Part shown: positions 48,155 to 55,774 of the stretch, one piece after another
Position numbering within the stretch: the stretch's first letter is position 1
Layout: the number at the start of each line of letters is the position of its first letter
Assembly: GCA_949285135.1 (NCBI GenBank)
Contig: CASDXO010000005.1
Coordinates: 1-57,087, forward strand
Length of the DNA: 57,087 nt
Source: an uncultured Phascolarctobacterium sp.
GTDB lineage: Bacteria; Bacillota; Negativicutes; Acidaminococcales; Acidaminococcaceae
Direction of reading: 5' to 3'
Position numbers and translations under genes: made by a program
The notes under the pieces: model-generated
Database searches by the model: none
The model's input: only the letters and a program-made list of their open reading frames with translations
Told to the model about the DNA's origin: nothing

Positions 48155-48301
48155 TTCGATTCCGTACACTTTCATTATCGCACGTTTATTTTAATGATTT
48201 GCCCAATTCCCGCTCTACATGCGCCTTTGCGGACTTTATCCAACAGATAATTACCTGATAAATTTTATTAACTTTTCATATTCTGCTTCCTTTTTTAATA
48301 T

Positions 48302-48322
48302 ATAAGGTGCAGATAAGGTGCA
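48302..48322 (+). repeat. tandem 10-bp direct repeat near the att site
   Basis: ATAAGGTGCA occurs twice (48302-48311 and 48313-48322) with an 11-base period. Its place 150 bases inside the element suggests integrase arm-type or excisionase sites. The surrounding 48155-48358 has no convincing gene. Confidence 0.5.
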
Positions 48323-48358
48323 AAATAAACTCAATATTGCTATACTCAGCCTCCAGCA

Positions 48359-48544
48359 TCATTTCTCCATTAATAACTGATACTCAATTTTCAAAGCCTG
48401 TACTATAAGTAAAATCGTCTCAATATTATATGGCCATTTCCCACACTCAATATCAGGTATTTGTGAACGTGATACCCCTGATGCATCTGAAAACTCTTTT
48501 TGTGTCCATCCCTTTAATCTTCTATAGTATAAAATCTTTGCTCT
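48359..48544 (-). pseudogene. decayed XRE-family HTH regulator
   Basis: The minus strand encodes a clear HTH: RRLKGWTQKEFSDASGVSRS followed by QIPDIECGKWPYNIETILL and ending QLLMEK before TGA at 48359-48361. The frame runs back to RAKILYY and then meets an upstream stop with no ATG, GTG or TTG. An ATG at 48570 starts MFILEYKAIEQ in another frame, so a single frameshift near 48545 would restore a plausible full protein. It is either a frameshifted regulator or an ORF with an unusual start. Confidence 0.5.
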
Positions 48545-48697
48545 ATTGCTTTATATTCTAATATAAACATATTTTACACTTTACTTTATTATATAATATT
48601 ATGCTATAGATATACTAATTATCCCGTTGCACTTATCGTATATATGTGCTTCTTATTTGATATCCTACTTATTTACCAATAATATATCTTCATTCTG

Positions 48698-48732
48698 AAA
48701 AAATTAATGCCAGCGATTAAATTCGCTGGCAT
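48698..48732 (-). terminator. terminator at the end of the ERF operon
   Basis: ATGCCAGCGA / TCGCTGGCAT forms a perfect 10-bp stem with a 6-base loop, followed on the minus strand by TAATTTTTT. The rest of 48571-48697 is AT-rich and shows nothing else. Confidence 0.85.
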
Positions 48733-48759
48733 CTTTCAATTCCAAAATGCTCTGATCAC

Positions 48760-49014
48760 TTACACCAGTTTATGCTTCTGCGGTGCGCGCATCTTCTTCA
48801 GTGACTGCATTTCTTTCAGCATCGTATAAATTTCATCATCGGTCATAACCTTTAGAAACTTTCTCAACCGGATGATAAGTATATTGGCAATACGTTCCAT
48901 GGTTACTATGTCTTTAAAGTCTTCTTCCTCCTGTACCAGCTCTGTTATCAGCTGCTCGGACTTTCGCAGCATATCGTTGAAAATATAATTCTCTGACCTG
49001 CTCCAGTTCTTCAT
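48760..49014 (-). CDS. hypothetical protein of the element
   Basis: An 84-residue soluble, mostly helical protein (MKNWSRSENYIFNDMLRKSEQLITELVQEEEDFKDIV ... MTDDEIYTMLKEM in parts) ending in a basic tail. I do not recognise a family. The ATG at 49014 has GGAAGGTGAAGG upstream and lies 13 bases after the ERF stop, so the two are co-transcribed and it may assist recombination, purely by position. Confidence 0.65.
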   Translation of the reverse strand: MKNWSRSENYIFNDMLRKSEQLITELVQEEEDFKDIVTMERIANILIIRLRKFLKVMTDDEIYTMLKEMQSLKKMRAPQKHKLV

Positions 49015-49027
49015 GCCTTCACCTTCC

Positions 49028-49663
49028 TTATGCAGCTTTATTTGCTTTCTTCTGACAGTCCATGCACAGCGGCTGTCCAAACCTGCTTACGGAGAACTGT
49101 ACAACTTTTTCACTGGTTATCTCTTCGCCGCAGCCTGCGCAGATGGCAACGCCTTCACTGGCTGTTTTCTTTGGCGTTGATTTTGGCTTACTGCTGGCAG
49201 CAGGCTTAATATTTTGTTGGCTGTCAGTGCAGGTTGCTTCGTCAGTCTTACCGTCTGCTTCCGGGTCATCACCGGTTGCTATGCAAAGACTGAGCATAAA
49301 GGCATACTTAATTGCTGCCGTCTGAGCTTTCATGACTGCCTTATCGCCGGCATCCTGTCCGGAGCCTATGCCGAACAAGTCAACACTTTCACCGCTGTCG
49401 CTGTCGATAATATGAACCTGTACAGTAACAGTAGCCAGATGTTCTGTATTGCCTTTAAGATTAGTAACGTCAACCATGCTTTCTAAAGTAGGACTGACAA
49501 TACTGGCCAGCTTATTTTTGGTAAGAGATTCATTGACTTTCTGCAGCACATCTTCGGCAGTAGCGTATTTATAGTTATGAAAGCTGTTGATACCGTTCTT
49601 GGCTACATGGCTGCATTCGTTCATAACAGTGACAAGTTTTTTAGCTATTTTTGCATTTTCCAT
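49028..49663 (-). CDS. ERF-family single-strand annealing protein
   Basis: A 211-residue recombinase of the ERF superfamily, which anneals complementary single strands during phage or element recombination. The core (1-140) has NSFHNYKYATAEDVLQKVNESL and the diagnostic GSGQDAGDKAVMKAQTAAIKYA and ATGDDPEAD segments. A Lys/Pro/Ser linker leads to a C-terminal four-cysteine zinc ribbon (CAGC ... CMDC), which is not universal in the family. GAGGAG precedes the ATG. Together with the nuclease at 50733 it could form an exonuclease-annealase pair. Confidence 0.88.
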   Translation of the reverse strand: MENAKIAKKLVTVMNECSHVAKNGINSFHNYKYATAEDVLQKVNESLTKNKLASIVSPTLESMVDVTNLKGNTEHLATVTVQVHIIDSDSGESVDLFGIGSGQDAGDKAVMKAQTAAIKYAFMLSLCIATGDDPEADGKTDEATCTDSQQNIKPAASSKPKSTPKKTASEGVAICAGCGEEITSEKVVQFSVSRFGQPLCMDCQKKANKAA

Positions 49664-49689
49664 ATATATTCACTCCTCGTTTTTGTAAT

Positions 49690-49980
49690 TTAATAATCAG
49701 CCGGAAAGAGTACGGTGATAATGTCATATTCGGTTTTATCTGTACTTTCAGCTGTAATCCATAACCTGCCTTTACAGGTAGTATAGGCAGCAAGGATAAA
49801 ATCTTTATATTTCAAGGCATCTTCATTAACTGCTTTATCTTCCGCAGATGTCTCTCCCCAGTCCTTACAATAAAATCTGCGGATAGCAAAAAGAACCTGG
49901 GTACTGAAAGCTTTATTCCGCTTGATTTCTTCTGCTACGGCTTTAGTGTAGTAGATGGTAGTCTTAGTGAAAATATTCAT
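49690..49980 (-). CDS. small hypothetical protein of mobile elements
   Basis: A 96-residue protein starting MNIFTKTTIYYTKAVAEEI and ending WITAESTDKTEYDIITVLFPADY. I recall similar small proteins in Clostridial mobile elements, without any assigned function; the middle has a conserved-looking CKDWGETSAEDKAVNEDALK segment. GGAGG lies five bases before the ATG at 49980. The relE terminator ends right before this ribosome binding site, leaving no room for a promoter, so it depends on read-through, and lies 26 bases before the ERF gene. Confidence 0.6.
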   Translation of the reverse strand: MNIFTKTTIYYTKAVAEEIKRNKAFSTQVLFAIRRFYCKDWGETSAEDKAVNEDALKYKDFILAAYTTCKGRLWITAESTDKTEYDIITVLFPADY

Positions 49981-49995
49981 AGAAACCTCCATACA

Positions 49996-50026
49996 AAACA
50001 AAAAACAGACAGTTTTAAACTGTCTG
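49996..50026 (-). terminator. terminator after the toxin gene
   Basis: CAGACAGT / ACTGTCTG with a five-base AT loop, followed on the minus strand by TTTTTTG, between the toxin stop and the next ribosome binding site. Confidence 0.82.
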
Positions 50027-50044
50027 CTTTAATAAACTTAATTC

Positions 50045-50362
50045 TTATTTTATTAACCACTGGTAATCCTGACGGGAATCTAAAACATAATCTACATAAA
50101 CAACTTCATCCTTAAACTGGTAAATTACCATGAAGCGTTTTAAGATTATCAGCTTGCGATATTTGTTATACGGGATAAATTCTCCTTCAAGAAAGGGCGC
50201 TCTTTCCGGTAATACGGATAGTGAACGTATGGCTTTAATCAGTTCTTTTTTGACACCGGCAGCATTTGCTATGCTGTCTGACGCTATATAGGCAATAATT
50301 TCTCCGAGTACTTTCCTTGCCTTGTCTGAAACGATGACATTATACTGCTTCAGGTTTTGCAT
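50045..50362 (-). CDS. RelE/ParE-family toxin
   Basis: A 105-residue protein of the RelE/ParE superfamily. It shows the helical hairpin YNVIVSDKARKVLGEIIAYIA, the central RAPFLEGEFIPYNKYRKLII strand region and the C-terminal VVYVDYVLDSRQDYQWLI strand. The final arginine in DSRQDY fits the family's active or contact position. It starts 23 bases inside the antitoxin gene, with AGAGGT seven bases before ATG. Whether it cleaves mRNA or hits gyrase cannot be told. Confidence 0.88.
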   Translation of the reverse strand: MQNLKQYNVIVSDKARKVLGEIIAYIASDSIANAAGVKKELIKAIRSLSVLPERAPFLEGEFIPYNKYRKLIILKRFMVIYQFKDEVVYVDYVLDSRQDYQWLIK

Positions 50363-50630
50363 TTTCTATACCTCTAAGAGTATCGTCAAGATAACTTTCC
50401 AGTTCGTCAATCGTATATTCTTTACTTCCGGCAAGACGCTCTGCCTCTACTGTCAGTAATGTCTCACGCAGTTTAAGCATTTTTTCACGCCTGTTAAAAC
50501 TTTCTATATCCATGACAACCAGATCACCTTCACCATTCTTGGTAAGATAAATCGGTTCCCTTGTTCTTTTACACAGTTCAGCTATTTCATTATAATTCTG
50601 CCTGATTGCAGCAGAAGGTTTAATCAGCAT
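50340..50630 (-). CDS. Phd/YefM-type antitoxin
   Basis: A 96-residue antitoxin: the N-terminal DNA-binding domain (KPSAAIRQNYNEIAELCKRTREPIYLTKNGEGDLVVMD in parts) has the typical Phd/YefM strand-turn, and the acidic C terminus (EYTIDELESYLDDTLRG) would wrap the toxin. The ATG at 50630 has GAGGTG six bases upstream; a GTG at 50639 is the alternative. Own promoter at 50664-50692. Confidence 0.86.
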   Translation of the reverse strand: MLIKPSAAIRQNYNEIAELCKRTREPIYLTKNGEGDLVVMDIESFNRREKMLKLRETLLTVEAERLAGSKEYTIDELESYLDDTLRGIENAKPEAV

Positions 50631-50663
50631 TATGCTCACCTCTTATAGTATTATTCTATTAAT

Positions 50664-50692
50664 ATTATATCAGTATATTGCTATATAGGCAA
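50664..50692 (-). promoter_or_regulatory. promoter/operator of the toxin-antitoxin operon
   Basis: On the minus strand TTGCCT (50687-50692) and TATAAT (50664-50669) are 17 bases apart. The near-palindrome TTGC-CTATATA-GCAA starts at the -35 and is a likely operator for the antitoxin. Confidence 0.7.
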
Positions 50693-50732
50693 GGTGATAT
50701 CTAAAGCAAGTCTTTGCCCAAAGAAAGTAACC

Positions 50733-51629
50733 TTATGCTGCAATCTTAATATCTTTACTGTGCTTAACCATCCTGCCATACGGACAGTTCTCAGCTACAG
50801 CACAGTAATCTATGCATTTTCTGTCCTGCCAGCGTTCTTTAGAAGAACAGAGCTTGGGCAGGTAGCCTTTTTCCAGTGCATCTTTAAGCCTTTTAGCTTT
50901 GGTTTCCATGTAGAGTTTAACCCAATGGTCAGATATTTTTTTGATATGGATAATATAGACAGGCTTAGTGATATTGCGTTCACTGGCTACTTTCAGACTG
51001 TAGTCCCGGCACATAGCCTGTATTTCCATCCTGTTTACGACAAAACCACGCTGTTCTAAAAGGATACGGTAATAGTTCAGCTGGATGGCCCAGTCTAAGA
51101 TATGCCGCACTCCATCGGTACGCCATTCTTTTCTTGTCTTTGGCTGTCCTTTCTTCAAACCTGTTTTATATACTTCACCTGTCGGAACATCTACTTTGTA
51201 ATAGCCTAAAGCTTTCATCAGCTTGTAGGAGCTGGTAATCTTGTAGTCCCCAAGGGTTTTATCGCTGTAGTCGATAATCTGCCCGTAGAGGTCAAATTTG
51301 CCGCTGGTTACGTTATCGGCAAGTCTTTCTTCACTGAGCATATTACCTTCGGTATGGCCTTCGTTAATGGTGTGGACTGCGCTGCCGTGAATAGCGTACA
51401 GCTGCTGCATCGGATCAACGGCATAGTCAGTTGTTTTCTTGAGATACGTTTCCCTGATGCCGCAGAGCAGTTCCGTTACTGTAGGCTCGTTGATTTTCCT
51501 GTCGACTGATTTTGCTATGGCCCTCAGTGTCGGCAGGAACATACATCTCTGCTGATTTGGACAACTTTTTAAACAAGCTGCAATAGGAACTATATTTCCT
51601 GTTGGGCATTGAAATTTGGTTACCGGCAT
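50733..51629 (-). CDS. PD-(D/E)XK nuclease with cysteine clusters
   Basis: A 298-residue RecB/Cas4-like nuclease. The catalytic core reads SGKFDLYGQIIDY then LGDYKITSSY, giving the Asp and D-x-K pair. Cysteines cluster at the N terminus (CPTG, then CLKSCPNQQRC) and at the C terminus (CIDYCAVAENCPYG), the arrangement that holds a 4Fe-4S cluster in Cas4 and AddB. HILDWAIQLNYYRILLEQRGF resembles the RecB motif with QxxxY. The ATG at 51629 has GAGGTGG upstream and lies two bases after the preceding stop. Likely the exonuclease partner of the ERF protein. Confidence 0.8.
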   Translation of the reverse strand: MPVTKFQCPTGNIVPIAACLKSCPNQQRCMFLPTLRAIAKSVDRKINEPTVTELLCGIRETYLKKTTDYAVDPMQQLYAIHGSAVHTINEGHTEGNMLSEERLADNVTSGKFDLYGQIIDYSDKTLGDYKITSSYKLMKALGYYKVDVPTGEVYKTGLKKGQPKTRKEWRTDGVRHILDWAIQLNYYRILLEQRGFVVNRMEIQAMCRDYSLKVASERNITKPVYIIHIKKISDHWVKLYMETKAKRLKDALEKGYLPKLCSSKERWQDRKCIDYCAVAENCPYGRMVKHSKDIKIAA

Positions 51630-51631
51630 GA

Positions 51632-52258
51632 TTAATTCCACCTCGATTCATAGTTACAGGTAAATCTGTCCAGATAGAAGAAGCTGTCTTCATTACTGCT
51701 GCCGTAAGCAGTAATGACCTTATTACGGATTTCTTCCGGGCTGTCATAGATGCAGACATCGGCTTTAGGATAATCTTCCCGGATAAATGCGATTACTTCG
51801 TTAAAGTCAGTAAAATAGTCGGTAAAGTAGTTGTTATCCAGGCAGCAGTCTATTTTATATCTGTCAGTAAAGAACAGTCCGTCTACATCCGTATTGATGA
51901 ATACTCCTGAGCCAGGTTCTTCGCTGGTATATACCAGACTGATTTTATTGGCATACTTATCTTGCAGCAGATAGAAGAAGGTAGTCAGATTAGGCTGCCA
52001 TGCCGATTCGGTGTCTATCTTGAAATAACTGTAACCGCAGGGAAGGTCTGTAATATTATCTTCGGCATAGGTGATATAGTCCCGGCAGTCAGTAATCTTC
52101 CTGGCAGCTTCTTCGCTATAGCCGTGTTTTAGTATCAGTTGATAGATGCTATGGTTATTGGTATTATCTAAAACGTCGTTAATCTTGGTGAACAGGTCTT
52201 GCAATAAAGCCCTGTCCTTACTGTAGAAAGCAATATTATTACTGCAATAATTAGCCAT
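51632..52258 (-). CDS. Api92/YubB-like element protein
   Basis: A 208-residue soluble protein. The N terminus MANYCSNNIAFYSKD and the later GYSYFKIDTESAWQPNLTTFFYL resemble the ferredoxin-like Api92/DUF1281 proteins of phages and plasmids, which often begin MANWC.N. Acidic overall, no catalytic motif seen. AAAGGAG precedes the ATG at 52258, and a terminator for the ATPase gene lies just upstream. It is two bases ahead of the nuclease gene, so both are coupled. Confidence 0.6.
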   Translation of the reverse strand: MANYCSNNIAFYSKDRALLQDLFTKINDVLDNTNNHSIYQLILKHGYSEEAARKITDCRDYITYAEDNITDLPCGYSYFKIDTESAWQPNLTTFFYLLQDKYANKISLVYTSEEPGSGVFINTDVDGLFFTDRYKIDCCLDNNYFTDYFTDFNEVIAFIREDYPKADVCIYDSPEEIRNKVITAYGSSNEDSFFYLDRFTCNYESRWN

Positions 52259-52283
52259 TGTAGTTTCTCCTTTCAAGGCAAAA

Positions 52284-52314
52284 AGAAAAAGCAGACAACC
52301 AAAGTTGTCTGCTT
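52284..52314 (-). terminator. terminator after the ATPase gene
   Basis: AAGCAGACAAC-TTTG-GTTGTCTGCTT on the minus strand, an 11-bp stem, followed by TTTCTTTTT. Confidence 0.87.
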
Positions 52315-52323
52315 AATAAGTTT

Positions 52324-53514
52324 TTATAAATTATATATTCTTTTTAAATATTTATCAAACTGAGGGACGGTAAAACTTATCTCGCCTCTGTTAGTAGCAT
52401 AGATAAAACCTTTATGAATGAGCTGGGCACGTATGGGAGCTATACGGTTATAACTGCTGTTCATGTTCATCGCGACTTTATTTGTAGAACATGGCAGGCT
52501 TCCGCATTTTACCATAGCCTTCATAAACAGCAATTCTTTCTCACTGGCCCGGTCATGCCGTACTTTAAAGAAGCTTTCATCCAGCGCACTGACAAAATTA
52601 TTATAAGCTTTATCAACATCATCCTCTGTGATGATTTTTGTTTCCGGGTTCAGATATTTCCATACCTGCTGGCCGTATTCCTGCAGAAAGTACGGGTAGC
52701 ACTCTGTATGCCGAAGAATGGTATTCAGTGCTTCTTCGGTATATTTTACGCCAAAATTTTCAGCAGGCTGCATCAAAGCAAGCTTTGCTTCATCATCAGC
52801 AAGCTTATCAACAGCAACAAATCTGAACAGCCTTTCAGCATAGGATTTAATATTTCCGGCAATCCTGGCTACTTTTGGCAGCCCTGCCGCAAATATGGCT
52901 ATCGGCAGTCCCAGCTGGTTACAACGATGAACTGCTGCTATAAGTGCTTCAAATTCATTGTCTTTTATATACTGAATCTCATCAATGAACAGTACTGCGC
53001 CAACGCCTATTTTCTGTCCAACTTTGCCAAGGTGTACAAATAATTCAGTAAGGTCATTTTGCAGATTACCGGTATCGGCAATGCCGACGCTTTTTATCAT
53101 ATCGGGATTAATGCCGATACTTGTTTCACCTTCTTTGTTATAGAAAAGCTGAAAGGACGCAGCGACGTTCATAGCTGTATCAATATACTGTCTGGCTTTT
53201 TCCCTGACACTCATTTTACGCAGCAGTTTATTTACATACAGTGATATGCTTTCAGTAAAAGAACCATTTTCCATAGCTTCGATATGCTCAGTATATATTC
53301 TGTTTTCTGATGCAATATCTTCAATCGCTGTAAGCAGTACCGTTTTTCCTACCCCACGCAGCCCATAGAATATTGTTGACCTGGTAACATATCCGTTAGC
53401 AATATAAGCCAGAGTATCTTTAGCTTCTTCTATTATTTCATCACGTCCGGCAAGATATTTAGGCAGCATACCTGCTCCGGGTGTATATGGATTAATACGT
53501 AAATTAAGTACCAT
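52324..53514 (-). CDS. orphan AAA ATPase, STAND/Orc-like
   Basis: A 396-residue ATPase. Walker A is YGLRGVGKTVLL (about 50-61), Walker B AVLFIDEIQYI, and a sensor region GLPIAIFAAGLPKVARI follows. A C-terminal winged-helix domain (KELLFMKAMVKCGSLPCSTNKVA ... FTVPQFDKYLKRIY) is typical of the archaeal-style ATPase (COG1672-like) family with single-protein operons. The ATG at 53514 has AAGGATG upstream. It is alone between a terminator and the DUF932 gene. Targets of this family are unknown; DNA or a partner nuclease are both possible. Confidence 0.8.
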   Translation of the reverse strand: MVLNLRINPYTPGAGMLPKYLAGRDEIIEEAKDTLAYIANGYVTRSTIFYGLRGVGKTVLLTAIEDIASENRIYTEHIEAMENGSFTESISLYVNKLLRKMSVREKARQYIDTAMNVAASFQLFYNKEGETSIGINPDMIKSVGIADTGNLQNDLTELFVHLGKVGQKIGVGAVLFIDEIQYIKDNEFEALIAAVHRCNQLGLPIAIFAAGLPKVARIAGNIKSYAERLFRFVAVDKLADDEAKLALMQPAENFGVKYTEEALNTILRHTECYPYFLQEYGQQVWKYLNPETKIITEDDVDKAYNNFVSALDESFFKVRHDRASEKELLFMKAMVKCGSLPCSTNKVAMNMNSSYNRIAPIRAQLIHKGFIYATNRGEISFTVPQFDKYLKRIYNL

Positions 53515-53617
53515 AAATGCCACATCCTTACAATTACTTAATTTAATTATACACAATATTATGCCTTATTCAACAGTATTAAACAGCGTTCAACAAAATT
53601 TTCCTTATTTTTGTCTT

Positions 53618-54697
53618 CTACGCTGACTTCGGCAGCAGAATTATGTTTCTCTTGCTGACGGCTTCTACTCCTTCATCAAGGAGAGTACCGCCGATACGTT
53701 CCAGTTCCGTTGCTCTGTTATAATCGGCGACATCCTGCGAACTTCTCGTTACTGCATTAACAAGTCCGAAGTGAGAGTAGTCATTGCCCATGATGAAGTG
53801 CCGCAGAATGGAAGCTCGCTCCAGCTTATTAAGGACATATCTGTCGCCTAAGACTTCTACGGTCTGCACTGGGTTATCGCCAGTCTTGATGCTCATTGCT
53901 GTACGCATCTTATCTATGGTAAGATTAAATTTAGCTTCATCTACGGCAGCACTGACGATATCCTGTACTTTCATAAAGTAGGCTTTGTCATCTGCGGCTA
54001 AAGTAGCATCGCTGTACAGCTCGTAAGCATTGTCAGTATCTTCAACCTGCTTGCCCGTATGATATTTCTTGTGGGCCAGGTCTTTAGAAATCATACCGTT
54101 TTTGCAGACTAAACGGTAAACTAACGGCTCTACCTTCAAGGCTCCAAGTCCGATTTCGCTGTTGGAAATGACAAAGCCTGCCTGTACAACATCACCGGGA
54201 ATAATCTCTGCTTTCATGGTCTTGTTGATTACTTTTAAGTACAGGTGGGTTTCGGTAATATCGCAGCTGATAATCTCACAGCCTTTCATTTCAGCTATGA
54301 CTGGAAGTACATGGTCGACAAGCTCCAGATTATCTAATCTGCGATAACGATCGCTTAAAAAAGCTCTTAATTTGCCGTCTAAGGTTCTAAGCATCCTGCG
54401 TTCAGGATTTTTCAGCAGCCAGCCGTTGACGTTCTTGTCTAAGAGAGCCGGATAGTCCAAACGCATACGCTCATAATACTTGTAGGGGATATTAAGTCTG
54501 TCGGCAATCTGACGGTGAGCGATGTCGGTAACACGATAACTTAAAATATCTTCCCCGGTAGAAACACTGAGTATGCTTACACCGTTGGTACTGCTGATGT
54601 TAATGCTCCTGGTGTCGGCGATTAAGTCCTTTCTTGCTTCACGCTGACGTTCCAGTTCTCCATACAGATTTTGAATAGTTTTGATTCCTTGTTTCAT
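53618..54697 (-). CDS. DUF932 phage/plasmid-like protein
   Basis: A 359-residue protein with the DUF932 domain (phage/plasmid-like protein family): LSYRVTDIAHRQIADRLNIPYKYYERM, LRAFLSDRYRRLDNLELVDHVLPVI, and later VYRLVCKNGMI with LAHKKYHTGKQVED. Its function is unproved; the family is common on conjugative elements near DNA metabolism genes. AGGAGG precedes the ATG. It has a candidate promoter 36-66 bases upstream and is followed by the ATPase gene after about 100 bases. Confidence 0.85.
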   Translation of the reverse strand: MKQGIKTIQNLYGELERQREARKDLIADTRSINISSTNGVSILSVSTGEDILSYRVTDIAHRQIADRLNIPYKYYERMRLDYPALLDKNVNGWLLKNPERRMLRTLDGKLRAFLSDRYRRLDNLELVDHVLPVIAEMKGCEIISCDITETHLYLKVINKTMKAEIIPGDVVQAGFVISNSEIGLGALKVEPLVYRLVCKNGMISKDLAHKKYHTGKQVEDTDNAYELYSDATLAADDKAYFMKVQDIVSAAVDEAKFNLTIDKMRTAMSIKTGDNPVQTVEVLGDRYVLNKLERASILRHFIMGNDYSHFGLVNAVTRSSQDVADYNRATELERIGGTLLDEGVEAVSKRNIILLPKSA

Positions 54698-54732
54698 GAT
54701 ACATTCCTCCTGAAAGTTAATATAGATTTTTG

Positions 54733-54763
54733 ATTATATATAAATAACAGCAGTTAGGGGCAA
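54733..54763 (-). promoter_or_regulatory. candidate promoter of the DUF932 gene
   Basis: On the minus strand TTGCCC (54758-54763) with TATAAT (54733-54738) 19 bases on, or TATATA (54735-54740) at 17. Spacing or sequence is imperfect either way. Confidence 0.4.
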
Positions 54764-54790
54764 GTCTACTGTTAGGATTTTAGGCATAGA

Positions 54791-54821
54791 AAAAGCCCAG
54801 ATGTCGTTAAACATCTGGGCT
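54791..54821 (-). terminator. terminator after the XRE regulator gene
   Basis: AGCCCAGATGT / ACATCTGGGCT forms an 11-bp stem on the minus strand, followed by TTTTTC. The 54822-54929 spacer shows nothing further. Confidence 0.88.
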
Positions 54822-54929
54822 AAACTGTATGTTCCTATGATCCTTTGCAAGGGTTTCTGTTATATAAACAGAGCTTGCACGTTATTCATATTAATAATAT
54901 ATACCTGAAAAATGATAATATGACATATT

Positions 54930-55280
54930 TTACTTCATATGTTCATCAGAATGAAGTTTGTTCTTTAAAGCAATCAATTTCAGTGCATCCAGCAAATCTT
55001 CTGCAGAAAAACCTGATAGAACATTGTTATCTCTTTCATTATCTTTTAATTGCTTTTTCCCATAGACCAACTCATCTATACTGCAGCCAAGATATTTACT
55101 GATTTTTATGGCCGTCGCCAGACTCAGCCCTGTATTGCCGTTTTCTATATTGCTCATGTGTGTCTGTGATATGTCCAGTGATCTTGCCAGTTTTATCTGC
55201 GATATGCCTTTTGTCATCCTGATAAGCCTGATATTTTCACCTATTTTTTTATAATCTATATCTTTTATTTCTTCTGACAT
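54930..55280 (-). CDS. XRE-family transcriptional regulator
   Basis: A 116-residue DNA-binding protein with a single HTH_3 domain (about 12-70): IGENIRLIRMTKGISQIKLARSLDISQTHMSNIENGNTGLSLATAIKISKYLGCSIDEL in parts. The tail (LSGFSAEDLLDALKLIALKNKLHS) is helical and may dimerise. The ATG at 55280 has GAGGGGG eight bases upstream. It is the last gene of a unit with two exported proteins, starting 13 bases after the previous stop; the co-transcription suggests it controls them or the adhesin. Confidence 0.88.
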   Translation of the reverse strand: MSEEIKDIDYKKIGENIRLIRMTKGISQIKLARSLDISQTHMSNIENGNTGLSLATAIKISKYLGCSIDELVYGKKQLKDNERDNNVLSGFSAEDLLDALKLIALKNKLHSDEHMK

Positions 55281-55293
55281 TATCACAGCCCCC

Positions 55294-55767
55294 TCATCTT
55301 ACAAAGCTCTTTTTGTTCTGCCACCGGTTTCTGTTTTCCAGGGCTTTCAGTGCTATGCTATAGGCATTGCTCATCGTTTTATCCTTGCCTACCGGCAAGA
55401 GTGTCATATTGCTTCCTACATCTGCACATACTTTCCCCTCAGTATCAACAATATAGGCTGCAGCTATACAGTAATTTGCCCCTCTATTATCAAATAAATA
55501 CAGATATACGGCTGCGGTTGCCTGCTGCATATCTTCCCCCTGTCTTAAGGAGGCAAGAAATTCTGCGTCTGTATATCTTTCTTCCGCAGCTACAGCAAGG
55601 TAGTACTGCCCGTCCTTTTTAACTGTTTTAACCGTATCTGTATCCACATATAAAGTCCCACAGTCAGTATTTCCTGCTTTCTGCATTTTCTGAGCAGCTG
55701 CCGGTAATGTTAAAGATAAGCAAAACAGTACAAAAACCGCTATTATTATTAAATGTATCAGTTTCAT
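55294..55767 (-). CDS. exported protein of unknown function
   Basis: A 157-residue protein with signal peptide (1-25, cleavage after AAA). The mature part begins KMQKAGNTDCGTLYVDTDTVKTVKKDGQYYLAVAAEERY in parts, resembling the small surface-entry-like beta domains that use such V-D-x-D-T-V openings; I do not recognise a named family. Three cysteines are present. No ribosome binding site lies before the ATG, which is seven bases after the DUF3887-like gene, so it relies on translational coupling. Confidence 0.7.
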   Translation of the reverse strand: MKLIHLIIIAVFVLFCLSLTLPAAAQKMQKAGNTDCGTLYVDTDTVKTVKKDGQYYLAVAAEERYTDAEFLASLRQGEDMQQATAAVYLYLFDNRGANYCIAAAYIVDTEGKVCADVGSNMTLLPVGKDKTMSNAYSIALKALENRNRWQNKKSFVR

Positions 55768-55774
55768 AGTTTAA

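Noticed and set aside
48155..48300. C-terminal remnant of an integrase on the minus strand
   Set aside because: A frame ends AHVERELGKSLK just inside the att site, which is where integrase tails lie, but it is only about 30 codons long and shows no Arg-His-Arg-Tyr motif.
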